A stretch of DNA of 47,211 nt from Candidatus Gastranaerophilales bacterium. GTDB taxonomy: Bacteria > Cyanobacteriota > Vampirovibrionia > Gastranaerophilales > Gastranaerophilaceae. Below the pieces are notes generated by a model, which saw only the letters and a list, made by a program, of their open reading frames with translations, made no database searches and had not been told where the DNA came from. Positions 23,848-33,500 of this stretch are shown piece after piece; the first letter of the stretch is position 1, and every line of letters starts with the position of its first letter. The stretch spans positions 1 to 47,211 of the forward strand of contig CALVAS010000005.1 in NCBI GenBank assembly GCA_944325585.1, given 5' to 3'. The translations under genes were made by a program, and so were the position numbers.

Positions 23848-24759
23848 ATGAAAGAAAAAGAGTTTATAAATTTAATAAAAAAAACTTTGAAGTCGGAATA
23901 TATAGGTGATGACTGCGCGTATTTGAAAGATTTGGGCATTGTGGTTTCGCAGGACAATCTGGTTGAAAATGTTCATTTTTCTCTTGATTTTACAACTCCG
24001 TACAAACTCGGATGGAAGGCTGCAATGGTGAATATTTCGGATATTTGTGCAAGCGGTGCGGAGCCTTGCTATTTAACAGTCGGGCTCTCATTGCCTGCAA
24101 ATATTCAATCTGGTTTTGTTGAGGAGTTTTATAAAGGTTTAAAAGATGCGGCCGCAGAGGTCAAAATCGTTGGTGGAGATATTACCGGAGCAGACAAAAT
24201 ATTTATTTCAATAACAGCAATCGGAAAAACTTCAGGCCGTAAAATTTCATCAAGAAAAAACGCAAAAATCGGACAAAAAATAATTGTTTCAGGCGCGCAC
24301 GGTTCAAGCGGAGCAGGATTAAAACTCTTAATGAGCGGAAAACATGAACCGGTAAAATTTATCAATTCTCATCTTATGCCAGAAGCGCAGATTGATTTTT
24401 CGAAAAAGATTGCAGAAAGTATCAAAGAAGATTATGCAATGATGGACACCTCTGACGGTTTGATGGATGCTTTATCTCAAATTGCCGATGCAAGCGGTGT
24501 AAATTTGGAAGTTGATTTAAAAAAAATTCCGTATGACAGTGATTTGAAAAGTTTTGAAAATTATCAAGATTTAATATTTTTCGGCGGGGAAGATTATCAG
24601 CTTGTGGCTTGTGTTAATGAAGAAGTTGCGCGTGGTTTTACGGTAATCGGTGAGGTTAAAACCGGCTCCGGTGTTACTGTTTTGTATGACGACGGTCATA
24701 AGAAAAATTTTTCAAAATTTGATGTTGAAAAAAAACTTTTTAACCATTTTGATGAATAA
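23848..24759 (+). CDS. thiL: Thiamine-monophosphate kinase
   Basis: ThiL phosphorylates thiamine monophosphate to the active diphosphate with ATP. The 303-residue protein has the conserved GDDCAYLKD (20-28), VSQDNLVENVHF, KLGWKAAMVNISDICASGAE, VGGDITGADKIFIS and MMDTSDGLMDAL blocks, and FGGEDYQLVA towards the end. No clear ribosome binding site precedes the ATG, which lies 12 bases after the preceding stop. No other thiamine genes are nearby. The gene ends seven bases before a GC-rich palindrome. Confidence 0.92.
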   Translation: MKEKEFINLIKKTLKSEYIGDDCAYLKDLGIVVSQDNLVENVHFSLDFTTPYKLGWKAAMVNISDICASGAEPCYLTVGLSLPANIQSGFVEEFYKGLKDAAAEVKIVGGDITGADKIFISITAIGKTSGRKISSRKNAKIGQKIIVSGAHGSSGAGLKLLMSGKHEPVKFINSHLMPEAQIDFSKKIAESIKEDYAMMDTSDGLMDALSQIADASGVNLEVDLKKIPYDSDLKSFENYQDLIFFGGEDYQLVACVNEEVARGFTVIGEVKTGSGVTVLYDDGHKKNFSKFDVEKKLFNHFDE

Positions 24760-24765
24760 TTTTTT

Positions 24766-24795
24766 ATCAGGCGCCCCGCGCGCGGGGCGCCTGAT
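24766..24795. repeat. GC-rich perfect palindrome, copy 1
   Basis: Thirty bases are a perfect palindrome without a loop, half-site ATCAGGCGCCCCGCG. It fills the gap between the converging thiL and O-methyltransferase genes. The GC content contrasts sharply with the AT-rich genome. The core of 24 bases (half-site CGGCGCCCCGCG or AGGCGCCCCGCG) recurs at 30445-30472. Poly-T lies before, not after, the stem on the + strand, so it is not a textbook terminator. Confidence 0.8.
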
Positions 24796-24796
24796 T

Positions 24797-25366
24797 TCAT
24801 CTCAACTTTCTTGCAAGCGAAAGCCCAGCCGGAAGCCTTAAAACAACATTTTCATAATCCGGATTTTCCGCAATCGCATCTATAAAAGGTTTCACTTTCT
24901 GTTCATGCGACAATACATTGTCAACCGCCAAAATCCCGCCGGAAACCAGATGCGGATGAATCAATTCAAAATACTTTAAAGTTTCACTCTTGTTCGCATC
25001 AATAAAAACAAAATCAAACATTTCATTTTCAGGTAAATATTCCAAAATTTTTATTGCAGAACCCTCAAGCGTTGTAATGATATCCAGAACTCCGCATTTT
25101 GCAAAATTTTCCCTCGCAGGAATAATTCTTTTTTCATAAAATTCAACAGTTGTTAATTTCCCGCCGGTTTCTTTTAATGCTTTTGAAATCCAAATTCCCG
25201 AATATCCGTTTGAAGTACCCAGTTCAAGAACATTTTTGGATTTTGCTGTTCTTATCAAAAGGTTTAAAAATTCTCCGGTAACACGCGCAACATTCCAGAA
25301 TTGTTTCTGCGTTTTTTCAAGTTCCAAAAGGGTTTGTTGTGTTATATCATCAAAATCTTCTATCAT
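24797..25366 (-). CDS. SAM-dependent O-methyltransferase (family 3 type)
   Basis: The 189-residue protein has the SAM-binding motif VLELGTSNGYSGIWISKAL, then KLTTVEFYEKRIIPARENFA and FDFVFIDANKSETLKYFELI with LVSGGILAVDNVLS, as in the small caffeoyl-CoA/catechol O-methyltransferase-like family. The acceptor is unknown. The ATG overlaps the stop of the beta-propeller gene by four bases (ATGA), so it is the last gene of the grpE-dnaJ unit. Confidence 0.85.
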   Translation of the reverse strand: MIEDFDDITQQTLLELEKTQKQFWNVARVTGEFLNLLIRTAKSKNVLELGTSNGYSGIWISKALKETGGKLTTVEFYEKRIIPARENFAKCGVLDIITTLEGSAIKILEYLPENEMFDFVFIDANKSETLKYFELIHPHLVSGGILAVDNVLSHEQKVKPFIDAIAENPDYENVVLRLPAGLSLARKLR

Positions 25367-26796
25367 TTGTTTATCTTTTTCACTTTGTCAACAACTACAA
25401 TAGAGTTAATCGGAATGTCAACGGAATTTGTTTTTATAACTTTCTTTAATCCCAAATCAATTATTGAATATTTTTTTGCTTTCGTATCTGTTACGATTGC
25501 AAGATTAGTGTCATCAATACGGAAAATTTTTGTGGAAAATCCGTCGGTGCCGAGTTCAATAATATCCGTCAACTGATCTGTTGTTGTGTCTATTATGCAA
25601 ATTTCGTTGTTTACTGCTCCCAGAACGTAAAGTTTGTCGTTAAACACAAGCATGTCAACAGGCTTAACAGTAATATCCGTTTCTCCGACAAGTCCGATTG
25701 TTTTATAGTCAATTATTGCAAGGCGGTTTTTGGTGCGGCTTGTTATGTAAATTTTTTTGTTCGCATAAGCAATTTTTGAAGTGTTCGGGAACCTTCCGAT
25801 TTCGCGCAGAAGATATCCGTTATCAAGTTCAACCGCCCAAATTTCATTTGTTTTTTTATCCACATAAAATAACTTTGTGCCGTCTTCGCTTAAGGTAAGT
25901 TTTTCACACATTCCGTTAAGTTTGAGTTGTTTTTTTAATGTCATATTCTCAAGATTCAAAACATAAATGCTTGCATCTTCCGGACTTGCAATGTAGGCAA
26001 TTTTATTTTTGGAGTCAATAATTATTTCATCCGGCTGCGTTTTTAAACTTATCTGTTTGATAATTTGTTCGTCTGCCAGTGAAATAACATCAACCGACTT
26101 TTTGTTGTATGATGTTACAAGCAAAAATTTTCCGTCGTAACCTTTCATTGAAATCGGGATGTTATCCTGCGAAAGTGCATACTCAGGCGTTTGTTTTGAC
26201 GGGTTAAGCACCTGTATATTTTTTGTGAAATTTGTGGTTGCATAAATTGTTTTGTCTTTCAATTGCGGAACTATGGAAAGTGAATTAACAACAGAATTTC
26301 CGTCTTTACTCTTTGTCGGAATAACCTTTAGAGTCGGCTCGTTAATTGTTGAAATCTCAAGATTTCCGATAATTCCTTTAATATTTTCAGGTATCGCAAG
26401 CCCGTGCGGAACAAGCATATCCTGCGGCAAAAGCCCTGTTTTAAGCTGGTGCGGCGGATTTTGAAGTTTTGTTATGCTTTTTCTGCCTTCATTATCCTCT
26501 ACAACTTTTAAAAGAACATAATCGTTATTAAAAATTACAATATCCGGTTTTTGGGAAAGAGTTTTGCCTGCCGGAACAGTTGATGAAATTTCAAGGGCTT
26601 CCGGATTGATAATCCTTGCCGGAATTACCGGAAGATAAATCGTATTGTCCGGAAGAATAATTACGCCGTCAAAGCGAAAATTTGTTTCTGGAAATTCCTG
26701 ACTTATTATATTTTTTACATCTTTAGGAAGCTCAGACGCATATACACAGCCTGACGCTGCTAAAAATAAAGCCAATACAATAAGTATTTTTCGCAT
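25363..26796 (-). CDS. Exported beta-propeller protein
   Basis: The 477-residue protein begins with a signal peptide MRKILIVLALFLAASGCVYA. The cysteine in ASGC could be a lipobox, or cleavage may follow VYA. From about 170 onward, repeating blades resemble the YVTN/NHL type: DEIIIDSKNKIAYIASPEDA, SIYVLNLENMTLKKQ, EDGTKLFYVDKKTNEIWAVE, KPVDMLVFNDKLYVLGAVNN. Function unknown. It is presumably periplasmic or surface-bound. The ATG overlaps the dnaJ stop (TAATG). Confidence 0.75.
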   Translation of the reverse strand: MRKILIVLALFLAASGCVYASELPKDVKNIISQEFPETNFRFDGVIILPDNTIYLPVIPARIINPEALEISSTVPAGKTLSQKPDIVIFNNDYVLLKVVEDNEGRKSITKLQNPPHQLKTGLLPQDMLVPHGLAIPENIKGIIGNLEISTINEPTLKVIPTKSKDGNSVVNSLSIVPQLKDKTIYATTNFTKNIQVLNPSKQTPEYALSQDNIPISMKGYDGKFLLVTSYNKKSVDVISLADEQIIKQISLKTQPDEIIIDSKNKIAYIASPEDASIYVLNLENMTLKKQLKLNGMCEKLTLSEDGTKLFYVDKKTNEIWAVELDNGYLLREIGRFPNTSKIAYANKKIYITSRTKNRLAIIDYKTIGLVGETDITVKPVDMLVFNDKLYVLGAVNNEICIIDTTTDQLTDIIELGTDGFSTKIFRIDDTNLAIVTDTKAKKYSIIDLGLKKVIKTNSVDIPINSIVVVDKVKKINK

Positions 26797-27920
26797 TATT
26801 GAAAAACTCCTTTAACTTTATTTAAAAGCGATTCCTGTTGAGGTTTTTTACCGCCTTTTAATTCATAAAGTTTTCTGTATAATTGTTTCTCTTCTTCTGT
26901 CGGTTGTGTCGGTATGACCACGTTAATAATTATAACATGATCACCGCGTTGTGAAGGACGGGAAATTAACGGAACCCCCGCGCCTTTTATTTTAACTGTA
27001 TTGCCGCTTTGAACGCCGGGTTGAATCTTAACTGTTTTAATGCCGTCGAGTGTGCCTATTTGAAGTTCGTCGCCAAGAACAGCCTGTGCAGGATTAATTT
27101 CAAGCGTAGAATAAATGTCTATTCCGTCGCGTTTGTAATATTTTGACTCTTTTACATGAAGAATTACAAACAAATCCCCTGCCGGTCCGCCGTTTGTGCC
27201 TGCGTCGCCTTCGCCTGAAACACGTATTTTCGATAAATTATCAACGCCTGCCGGAATTTTAATTTCAATTTTCTTTTCTTTTTCAACTTTTCCGTAGCCT
27301 TTGCAGGCTTTGCAGGGCGTTCCGATTTTTTGACCTGTGCCGCGGCAGTCCGGACAAATTGTAATTTGTGAAATCGCACCGAGCGGTGTGCGCGTTACTC
27401 TCTGCACCTGACCTGTACCGTGACATGTCGGACAGGTTACGGGTTTTGTTCCTTTTTGAGCACCTGTTCCGTTACATTCTGTACAAACTTCCAGATGTTC
27501 GAATTTTATTTCTTTTTTTGTTCCGAATACGGCTTCTTTAAAATCAATTTCAAGATCATATCTCAAATCATCCCCGCGCTGCGGAGCATTCGGGTCTGAG
27601 CCTCCAAATCCGAAACCGCCAAATCCGCCGAAAAACGAATTGAATATGTCGTTTAAATCGCCAAAGCCGCCAGCAAACGGGCCGTTTGTGTCAAATCCGG
27701 CATTTTTCAGTCCGTCTTCGCCGTAACGATCGTAAGTTGCGCGTTTGTCATCATCCATCAAGGTTTCATATGCCTTGCCCAGTTCTTTAAATTTTTCCTC
27801 CGCATCCGGAGCTTTATTTACGTCGGGGTGAAGAGTACGGGCTTTTTTTCTGAATGCCGATTTAATCTCTTCTTTTGTTGCGGTTTGTGATACTTCTAGT
27901 ATTTCGTAATAATTTGCCAT
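26796..27920 (-). CDS. dnaJ: Chaperone protein DnaJ
   Basis: The 374-residue co-chaperone stimulates DnaK ATPase. It has a J domain with HPD (31-33), a glycine/phenylalanine-rich linker (GGFGGFGFGGSD), four CxxCxGxG zinc motifs (CTECNGTG, CPTCHGTG, CPDCRGTG, CKACKGYG) and the C-terminal substrate-binding domain. Length is normal for type I DnaJ. It follows grpE after 56 bases that contain a small hairpin. The usual dnaK gene does not lie between them. Confidence 0.97.
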   Translation of the reverse strand: MANYYEILEVSQTATKEEIKSAFRKKARTLHPDVNKAPDAEEKFKELGKAYETLMDDDKRATYDRYGEDGLKNAGFDTNGPFAGGFGDLNDIFNSFFGGFGGFGFGGSDPNAPQRGDDLRYDLEIDFKEAVFGTKKEIKFEHLEVCTECNGTGAQKGTKPVTCPTCHGTGQVQRVTRTPLGAISQITICPDCRGTGQKIGTPCKACKGYGKVEKEKKIEIKIPAGVDNLSKIRVSGEGDAGTNGGPAGDLFVILHVKESKYYKRDGIDIYSTLEINPAQAVLGDELQIGTLDGIKTVKIQPGVQSGNTVKIKGAGVPLISRPSQRGDHVIIINVVIPTQPTEEEKQLYRKLYELKGGKKPQQESLLNKVKGVFQ

Positions 27921-27950
27921 TTCTTAATTGTTTTCCCTAACCTTCTTCAT

Positions 27951-27972
27951 GCGGCATGGTTTTTTATGCCGC
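27951..27972 (-). other. Hairpin between grpE and dnaJ
   Basis: GCGGCAT (27951-27957) pairs with ATGCCGC (27966-27972) around an eight-base loop, five bases after the grpE stop on the minus strand. No T-run follows on that strand, so it is more likely an mRNA stabiliser or processing site than a terminator. Confidence 0.5.
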
Positions 27973-27976
27973 TTTG

Positions 27977-28561
27977 CTATTCTGCCGTTGCAACATTAAC
28001 GAGCGACGGTCTTAAGACTTTGTCACCCATTTTGTAACCTTTTTGAAGTTCATTGATTATAGTATGTTCGGGATGTTCGGATGTCGGTGTCTGCATAACA
28101 GCTTCATGGAAATTAGGATCAAAGGTTTGACCTTCCGCTTCAATTATTTCCAGTCCGAGTTTTGATAAAGTGTCCCAAACCTGTTTGTGTACAAGATTGA
28201 AACTTTCTTTGCATTTTTCACAATCTTCAACATTTTCAAGAGCCTTTTCGCCTCTTTCAAAGTTGTCAAGAACTTCAATCATCTTTTTCAATGCATTTTC
28301 TGCACCGTATTTCAAAAGGCTTTCTCTTTCCTGAGCCTGACGTTTGCGGTAGTTGTCAAAGTCGGCCGCAAGTCTTAAATACTGGTTGTTCAGAGTGTCA
28401 TATTTTTCCTGAAGTTTTGAAAGTTCATCAGTATTGTTATCGTTTTTTTCGTCGGAAGTTTCTTCCGGTTTTGATGAGTTTTCTGTTTCGGAATTCATCT
28501 CATCAAGTTTAATCTCTTCATCCATGTGTTTTTTAAAAGGATTGTTATGTTTGTGTGTCAT
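27977..28561 (-). CDS. grpE: Nucleotide exchange factor GrpE
   Basis: The 194-residue protein has an acidic N-terminus, a long coiled coil (KLQEKYDTLNNQYLRLAADF, then DNYRKR) and the C-terminal GrpE signature (LGLEIIEAEGQTFDPNFHEA, VMQTPTSEHPEHTIINEL, GYKMGDKVLRPSLV). It releases ADP from DnaK. First gene of the unit grpE-dnaJ-propeller-methyltransferase. I see no CIRCE element upstream. Confidence 0.96.
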   Translation of the reverse strand: MTHKHNNPFKKHMDEEIKLDEMNSETENSSKPEETSDEKNDNNTDELSKLQEKYDTLNNQYLRLAADFDNYRKRQAQERESLLKYGAENALKKMIEVLDNFERGEKALENVEDCEKCKESFNLVHKQVWDTLSKLGLEIIEAEGQTFDPNFHEAVMQTPTSEHPEHTIINELQKGYKMGDKVLRPSLVNVATAE

Positions 28562-28689
28562 ATCTCTACCTCTACAATATAGTATAACTTAATTATAATT
28601 TATCAAGTTGTCGAAAAGGGGAAAATTTATTATTTTTTAATAATTTAACAGTTTTTAATTTTCTTTACATTATTTAACTTATTTACTTC

Positions 28690-28717
28690 TTGAAATATTG
28701 TTGTATTATCATATATG
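28690..28717 (+). promoter_or_regulatory. Possible promoter of murA
   Basis: TTGAAA (28690-28695) and TATATG (28712-28717) are 16 bases apart, 39 bases before the GTG start. The -10 box is imperfect. Confidence 0.35.
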
Positions 28718-28756
28718 TAGTATTGATTAAAAGTAATTTTTCTTTTCGGAGGAAAA

Positions 28757-30076
28757 GTGACAGATAAATTTTATATCAAAGGCGGAACACCCCTAAAAGG
28801 AGAGGTCAAAATAGGAGGAGCCAAAAATTCGGTTTTGAAACTTATGGCTGCCGCTCTTCTTGCAAAAGGTCAGACAAAAATTCATAACGTACCTGATTTG
28901 ACGGACGTTGAGATAATGTTAAACGTGATTGCGCAGCTCGGTGCAAAAACTTCGTACAACAAAGAAGAAAAGTCTGTTACGATTGATGCGACAGATATTA
29001 CTAATATTACGGCTAAATACGAACTCGTAAGTAAAATGAGAGCATCTTTTATTGTATTGGGTGCGCTTGTTTCAAGATGCAAAGAAGCAATTGTTGCACT
29101 TCCGGGCGGATGTGCAATCGGTGAGCGCCGTGTGGATTTTCATATCCGCGGTCTGGAAGCGCTCGGTGCCAAAATTAAGATTGAAAACGGTTACGTGCAT
29201 GCTAAAGCCGGCCGTTTAGTCGGAACAGATATTTATCTTGATATTCCGTCAGTGGGCGCAACGGAAAACCTTATGCTTGCGGGAGTTCTGGCAGAAGGTT
29301 CCACCAGAATCCAGAATGCTGCGCAGGAACCTGAGATTGTTGACCTTGCGAACTTCTTAAATTCAATGGGTGCTGACGTCAACGGTGCCGGAACCTCCGA
29401 AATTATTATCAACGGTGTAAAACAAGAAAATCTTCACCCGATTGAATATACAACAATTCCTGACAGAATTGAGGCGGGCACGTTCATGACGGCAATTATC
29501 GCAACCCGCGGTAAAGGTATTATTCGTAACGTTTTCCCCGCTCATTTAACATTCTTTACGGATAAACTTTTGAAAATGGGTGCAAATATAAAACTTATCG
29601 AACCTAATTCGCTTGAAGTCAGCTGTAAAAACAGATTGAGTTCAATTAATTTTATCACACAGCCTTATCCCGGCTTCCCGACGGACTTGCAGTCAATGGC
29701 AATGACGCTTTTGACAACAGCAAACGGTGTCGGAATAATTACGGAGAGTTTGTATGAAAACCGCTTTATGCAGGTTCCTGAACTTCGCCGTATGGGCGCA
29801 GATATTCATCAGGACAGAAATCATGCAATTATAAAAGGCGTGAAAAAACTTACGGGAACTACTCTTGCGGCAAGCGATTTGCGTGCCGGAGCCTCTCTTG
29901 TTGTTGCCGCTTTGATGGCAGAGGGCAATTCTGTTATTGAAAACTTACATCATATAGATAGAGGATACGAAAATTTCGAATCTAAGCTAAGATTGTTAGG
30001 AGGCAAGATAGAAAGAAAAGACGATACATTGCCGGTAAACCTGACGGAGGATACACATAATGAGTCCTACTTATAA
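28757..30076 (+). CDS. murA: UDP-N-acetylglucosamine 1-carboxyvinyltransferase
   Basis: MurA makes the first committed peptidoglycan precursor from UDP-GlcNAc and phosphoenolpyruvate. The 439-residue protein has GGAKNSVLKLMAAALLA (K23, N24) and the active-site loop LPGGCAIGERRVDFH with C119, the target residue of fosfomycin, so the sensitive form is expected. Further blocks: GATENLMLA, ATRGKGIIRNVF, PGFPTDLQSMAM, LRAGASLVVAALMA. The start codon is GTG with a strong GGAGG upstream. The 3' end overlaps the next gene by 17 bases. Confidence 0.96.
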   Translation: MTDKFYIKGGTPLKGEVKIGGAKNSVLKLMAAALLAKGQTKIHNVPDLTDVEIMLNVIAQLGAKTSYNKEEKSVTIDATDITNITAKYELVSKMRASFIVLGALVSRCKEAIVALPGGCAIGERRVDFHIRGLEALGAKIKIENGYVHAKAGRLVGTDIYLDIPSVGATENLMLAGVLAEGSTRIQNAAQEPEIVDLANFLNSMGADVNGAGTSEIIINGVKQENLHPIEYTTIPDRIEAGTFMTAIIATRGKGIIRNVFPAHLTFFTDKLLKMGANIKLIEPNSLEVSCKNRLSSINFITQPYPGFPTDLQSMAMTLLTTANGVGIITESLYENRFMQVPELRRMGADIHQDRNHAIIKGVKKLTGTTLAASDLRAGASLVVAALMAEGNSVIENLHHIDRGYENFESKLRLLGGKIERKDDTLPVNLTEDTHNESYL

Positions 30077-30398
30077 ACGCTGGTACGACCACGATCCGCT
30101 ATTATTGGAAGTCATAGAGCTTTTGAGAAATTATCAAACGGAATTGAGAGCTCAGGCCGAAATATTTCTCTCCAAAATTGAGGAGAAAGTTTCAAAAGAA
30201 ACGGTTGAAAAGTTTTATCAAATGACAAAAGAAACCAATGCAAACAATCGCTGGTACGACAAAGATCCTGTTATATCAAGAACAGTTGAACTTTTGCGGA
30301 TTGTTCCTCCGGAAGCACAAAAAATTTGCGCGGAAAACTTTATAAGGACTTTAAAAGAAATGGGTATTGAATACGAAAGCCCGAATAAAGATAAATAA
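30060..30398 (+). CDS. Small protein with duplicated RWYDxDP motif (function unknown)
   Basis: The 112-residue soluble protein is an internal duplication. Residues 7-45 (RWYDHDPLLLEVIELLRNYQ...) match residues 63-101 (RWYDKDPVISRTVELLRIVP...). Each half is predicted helical after the RWYD-x-DP turn. The start lies inside murA, a 17-base overlap that implies coupled translation. A terminator follows. I do not recognise a characterised family. A possible role with murA in wall synthesis is guesswork from position. Confidence 0.75.
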   Translation: MSPTYKRWYDHDPLLLEVIELLRNYQTELRAQAEIFLSKIEEKVSKETVEKFYQMTKETNANNRWYDKDPVISRTVELLRIVPPEAQKICAENFIRTLKEMGIEYESPNKDK

Positions 30399-30404
30399 GT
30401 TTTG

Positions 30405-30432
30405 AATCCGTCTAAAAAGGGCGGATTTTTTA
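30405..30432 (+). terminator. Intrinsic terminator of murA unit
   Basis: AATCCG (30405-30410) pairs with CGGATT (30422-30427), extended by G-U and C-G pairs around an A-rich loop, followed by a T-run. Confidence 0.75.
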
Positions 30433-30444
30433 ATTGTTTTTTCT

Positions 30445-30472
30445 TCCGGCGCCCCGCGCGCGGGGCGCCGGA
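30445..30472. repeat. GC-rich perfect palindrome, copy 2
   Basis: Twenty-eight bases are perfectly palindromic, half-site TCCGGCGCCCCGCG. The inner 22 bases are identical to copy 1 at 24766-24795. It lies behind the murA-unit terminator and 48 bases before the mfd start, between genes in the same direction. Confidence 0.8.
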
Positions 30473-30520
30473 TAAGAAAATTCTATTTACATTTTGTTAC
30501 ATCTAATATAAACTGTTCTT

Positions 30521-33500
30521 GTGTTTACAATAAACAATCTGGACAACGAAAATTATTCACAGTTTCAGTATCTTGTAAAATCAAGGTACTCTTTTGCCGT
30601 AACCGGTCTTATAACTATTTTGAGATTGTTTTTGCTGAAACAGACCGCGAAAATCTCAAAAAAGAAAGTCCTTTTTATAACTTCAACAGAACAAAATGCT
30701 CTTAAATATCAGAACGATTTGCTTCGTGCGTTTGACGTAAAGGCGGAAATTCTGCCGTTTCAAAATATTTCAATGTATGAAACAATTTCGCCGAACGGTT
30801 ACGAATACGGTGAACAAATCAGAATTCTGAGAGAAAAACCCGAAATAGTTATTGCACCTGTCAAGGTTATGCTTGAAAAATTCCCTGATGAAGAATTTTT
30901 TGAAAAAAATTCGATAAAGATTAAAGTCGGGGAAGATGTTGATACTAAAAAAATCGGAGAAACCCTCATCCAATTCGGTTATAAGCGTTCAACCATGGTG
31001 AGCGATATCGGTGAATTTTCAATCAGAGGCGATATTATAGATGTTTATTCGCTGGACAAAAAGCCTGTCAGAATTGAACTCTGGGGGGATGAGGTTGTTG
31101 ATTTGAGATATTTTGACAACGAAACTCAAAAATCAATCGAAAAAGTTAAAGAGATTGAAATTTTGCCTGTTCACAAGTTTATACTTACTGATGAAAATAA
31201 AAAGACTTTTAATCTTTCGCCTGAGCTTTCCGAACAATTGCAGGAAGAGGGGTATTTTGAAGGAATTGATGTTTATCAGAGTTATTTCAATCCAAAATTG
31301 GTGACTGTTCTGGATTATTTGAGGGATTATGTTGTCATAATTGATGAAACCGCGGAAGTCTATTCACGGTTTGAGAGTTTTGATGCAGCTTACGAAGACC
31401 AGATTGCCGAAAACCTTAAACTCGGACTTCATTATGAATTGAAAGAGCGGAACCATGTTGTTTTTGAAGATTTTATACAAAAACTTGCGGGTTTTGTGAA
31501 GATAGGATTTAACAATTTTCTTGATGATGAAATGGATGAAATTGTTGAATTTAATACTCTTCCTCTCAAAAATTTCGAGGCAAATCTTGATGATATCTCG
31601 CAGTTTATAAAAGAAAATGCAGGCTATGATATTGTGATAGCAACCGACTACAAAGAACGTGTTAAAGAAATTCTGAAGGAAAGAGAAGTTTTTAAAATTG
31701 TTGAATTCACTGACAGCATAACTTCTCACGGCGGAATTCTTGAGGATTTTAAGACAATAATTTTTACTGACCGTGAATTATTTAACAAACGTTCTAAAGA
31801 AGTTACGGCCTCACGCAAATCTTATTACAAAGAAAAACCGGAATATATCGAAAATATTAATGATATCAAAGAGGGTGAATACGTTGTCCACAGTATTCAT
31901 GGTGTCGGGATTTACAGAGGTCTGAGCCAGCAGGAAATCGACGGGCAGTTGAAGGATTACCTTACAATAGAATATGCTGCAAAAGACAGACTGCACATTC
32001 CGGCAGAGCAGATTAACCTTCTTGTAAGATACAGAGGCTCAGGTTCAATTAAGCCGAAACTTTCCCGTATGGGCGGCAAAGATTGGGAAAATACAAAAGC
32101 CAGAGTTAAAAAAGAAGTCGAACAGGTTGCATATGATTTATTGAGGCTTTATGCACGGCGCAAGATGCAGCAGGGAATTGCATTTTTGCCTGATACCAAC
32201 TGGCAGGTGGAAATGGAGGAAGCTTTTGAATACACCGAAACTCCTGACCAGATGAAGGCGATTACCGAAGTTAAAGCGGATATGGAAAGCGACAAACCAA
32301 TGGACAGACTAATCTGCGGGGATGTCGGGTTCGGAAAAACTGAAGTTGCAATGAGAGCAATTTTTAAGGCAGTAACTTCGGGAAAACAGGTTGCCGTAAT
32401 CGTTCCGACAACAATTCTTGCGCTTCAGCATTTTCAGACAATGAGCGAAAGGTTTAAGCCATTTGGAGTAAATGTTGAACTTCTTTCCCGTTTCCGCACC
32501 CATAAAGAGCAGAAAGAAACCGTAAAAAAACTTGCAATCGGCGAGTGTGATGTTGTAATCGGCACACACAGGCTTTTGCAGGAAGGAATTGTGTTTAAGG
32601 ATTTAGGACTTCTTGTAATTGATGAAGAACACAGGTTCGGAGTAAAACATAAAGAAAAATTGAAGGCATTCAGAGAAAACATTGATATAATTACAATGTC
32701 GGCTACACCTATTCCAAGAACGCTTTACATGTCACTCTCCGGCATAAAGGATATGTCAATAATCAACACCCCGCCTAAAAACCGTCTTCCGATTAAAACT
32801 TACGTCGGAGTCTGGAATGAAACAATGGTTAAAAATGCCATTATCCACGAACTTGACAGAGAAGGGCAGGTTTTCTATCTTTACAACCGTGTTGAAACTA
32901 TTGAAGAATTCAAATATCAGCTTCAGCAGCTTGTACCGAATGCCAGAATTGCCGTCGGGCACGGGCAGATGGATGAAAAAGCGTTAGAAAAAGTGATAGT
33001 TGATTTTGCAAACCATGAATATGATATCCTTCTTGCAACAACGATTATCGAAAACGGTATTGATATTCCGAACGCAAACACTATGATAATCCATGATGCA
33101 GACCGTTTCGGGCTTGCGCAGCTTTACCAGCTAAGAGGACGTGTCGGGCGTTCGCAAAGACAGGCTTACTGCTACTGTTTCTACAAACAGAGCAAAGAAA
33201 TTACAAAAGAAGCATTCCAGAGATTAAAAGCAATCAAAGAATTCACGACACTCGGAAGCGGTTATCAAATTGCAATGAGAGATGTAGAAATTAGAGGAGT
33301 CGGAAATATCTTAGGCACCAAGCAGCACGGGCATATGATTAATGTCGGTTTCGACACATACTGCCAACTTCTTGATGAAACGGTAAGAGAGCTTCAGGGC
33401 GAAGTCGTAAACAAAAACAACCCTGCGATTGTTGATATCAATGTTACTGCATTTATACCTGACGAGTGGGTTGGTTCGGCCGAACAGAAAATGATTGAAT

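Noticed and set aside
23848-23856. thiL as a further leaderless gene
   Set aside because: It lies 12 bases after the preceding stop and is probably co-transcribed. The TATG/TATTCT sequence before it is not a convincing -10 box.
28562-28690. CIRCE heat-shock element upstream of grpE
   Set aside because: No TTAGCACTC-N9-GAGTGCTAA-like dyad is visible. Only AT-rich promoter-like sequence is present.
31364-31729. Minus-strand frame of 121 residues inside mfd
   Set aside because: Phe/Lys-rich antisense translation without start signals. mfd is intact across it.
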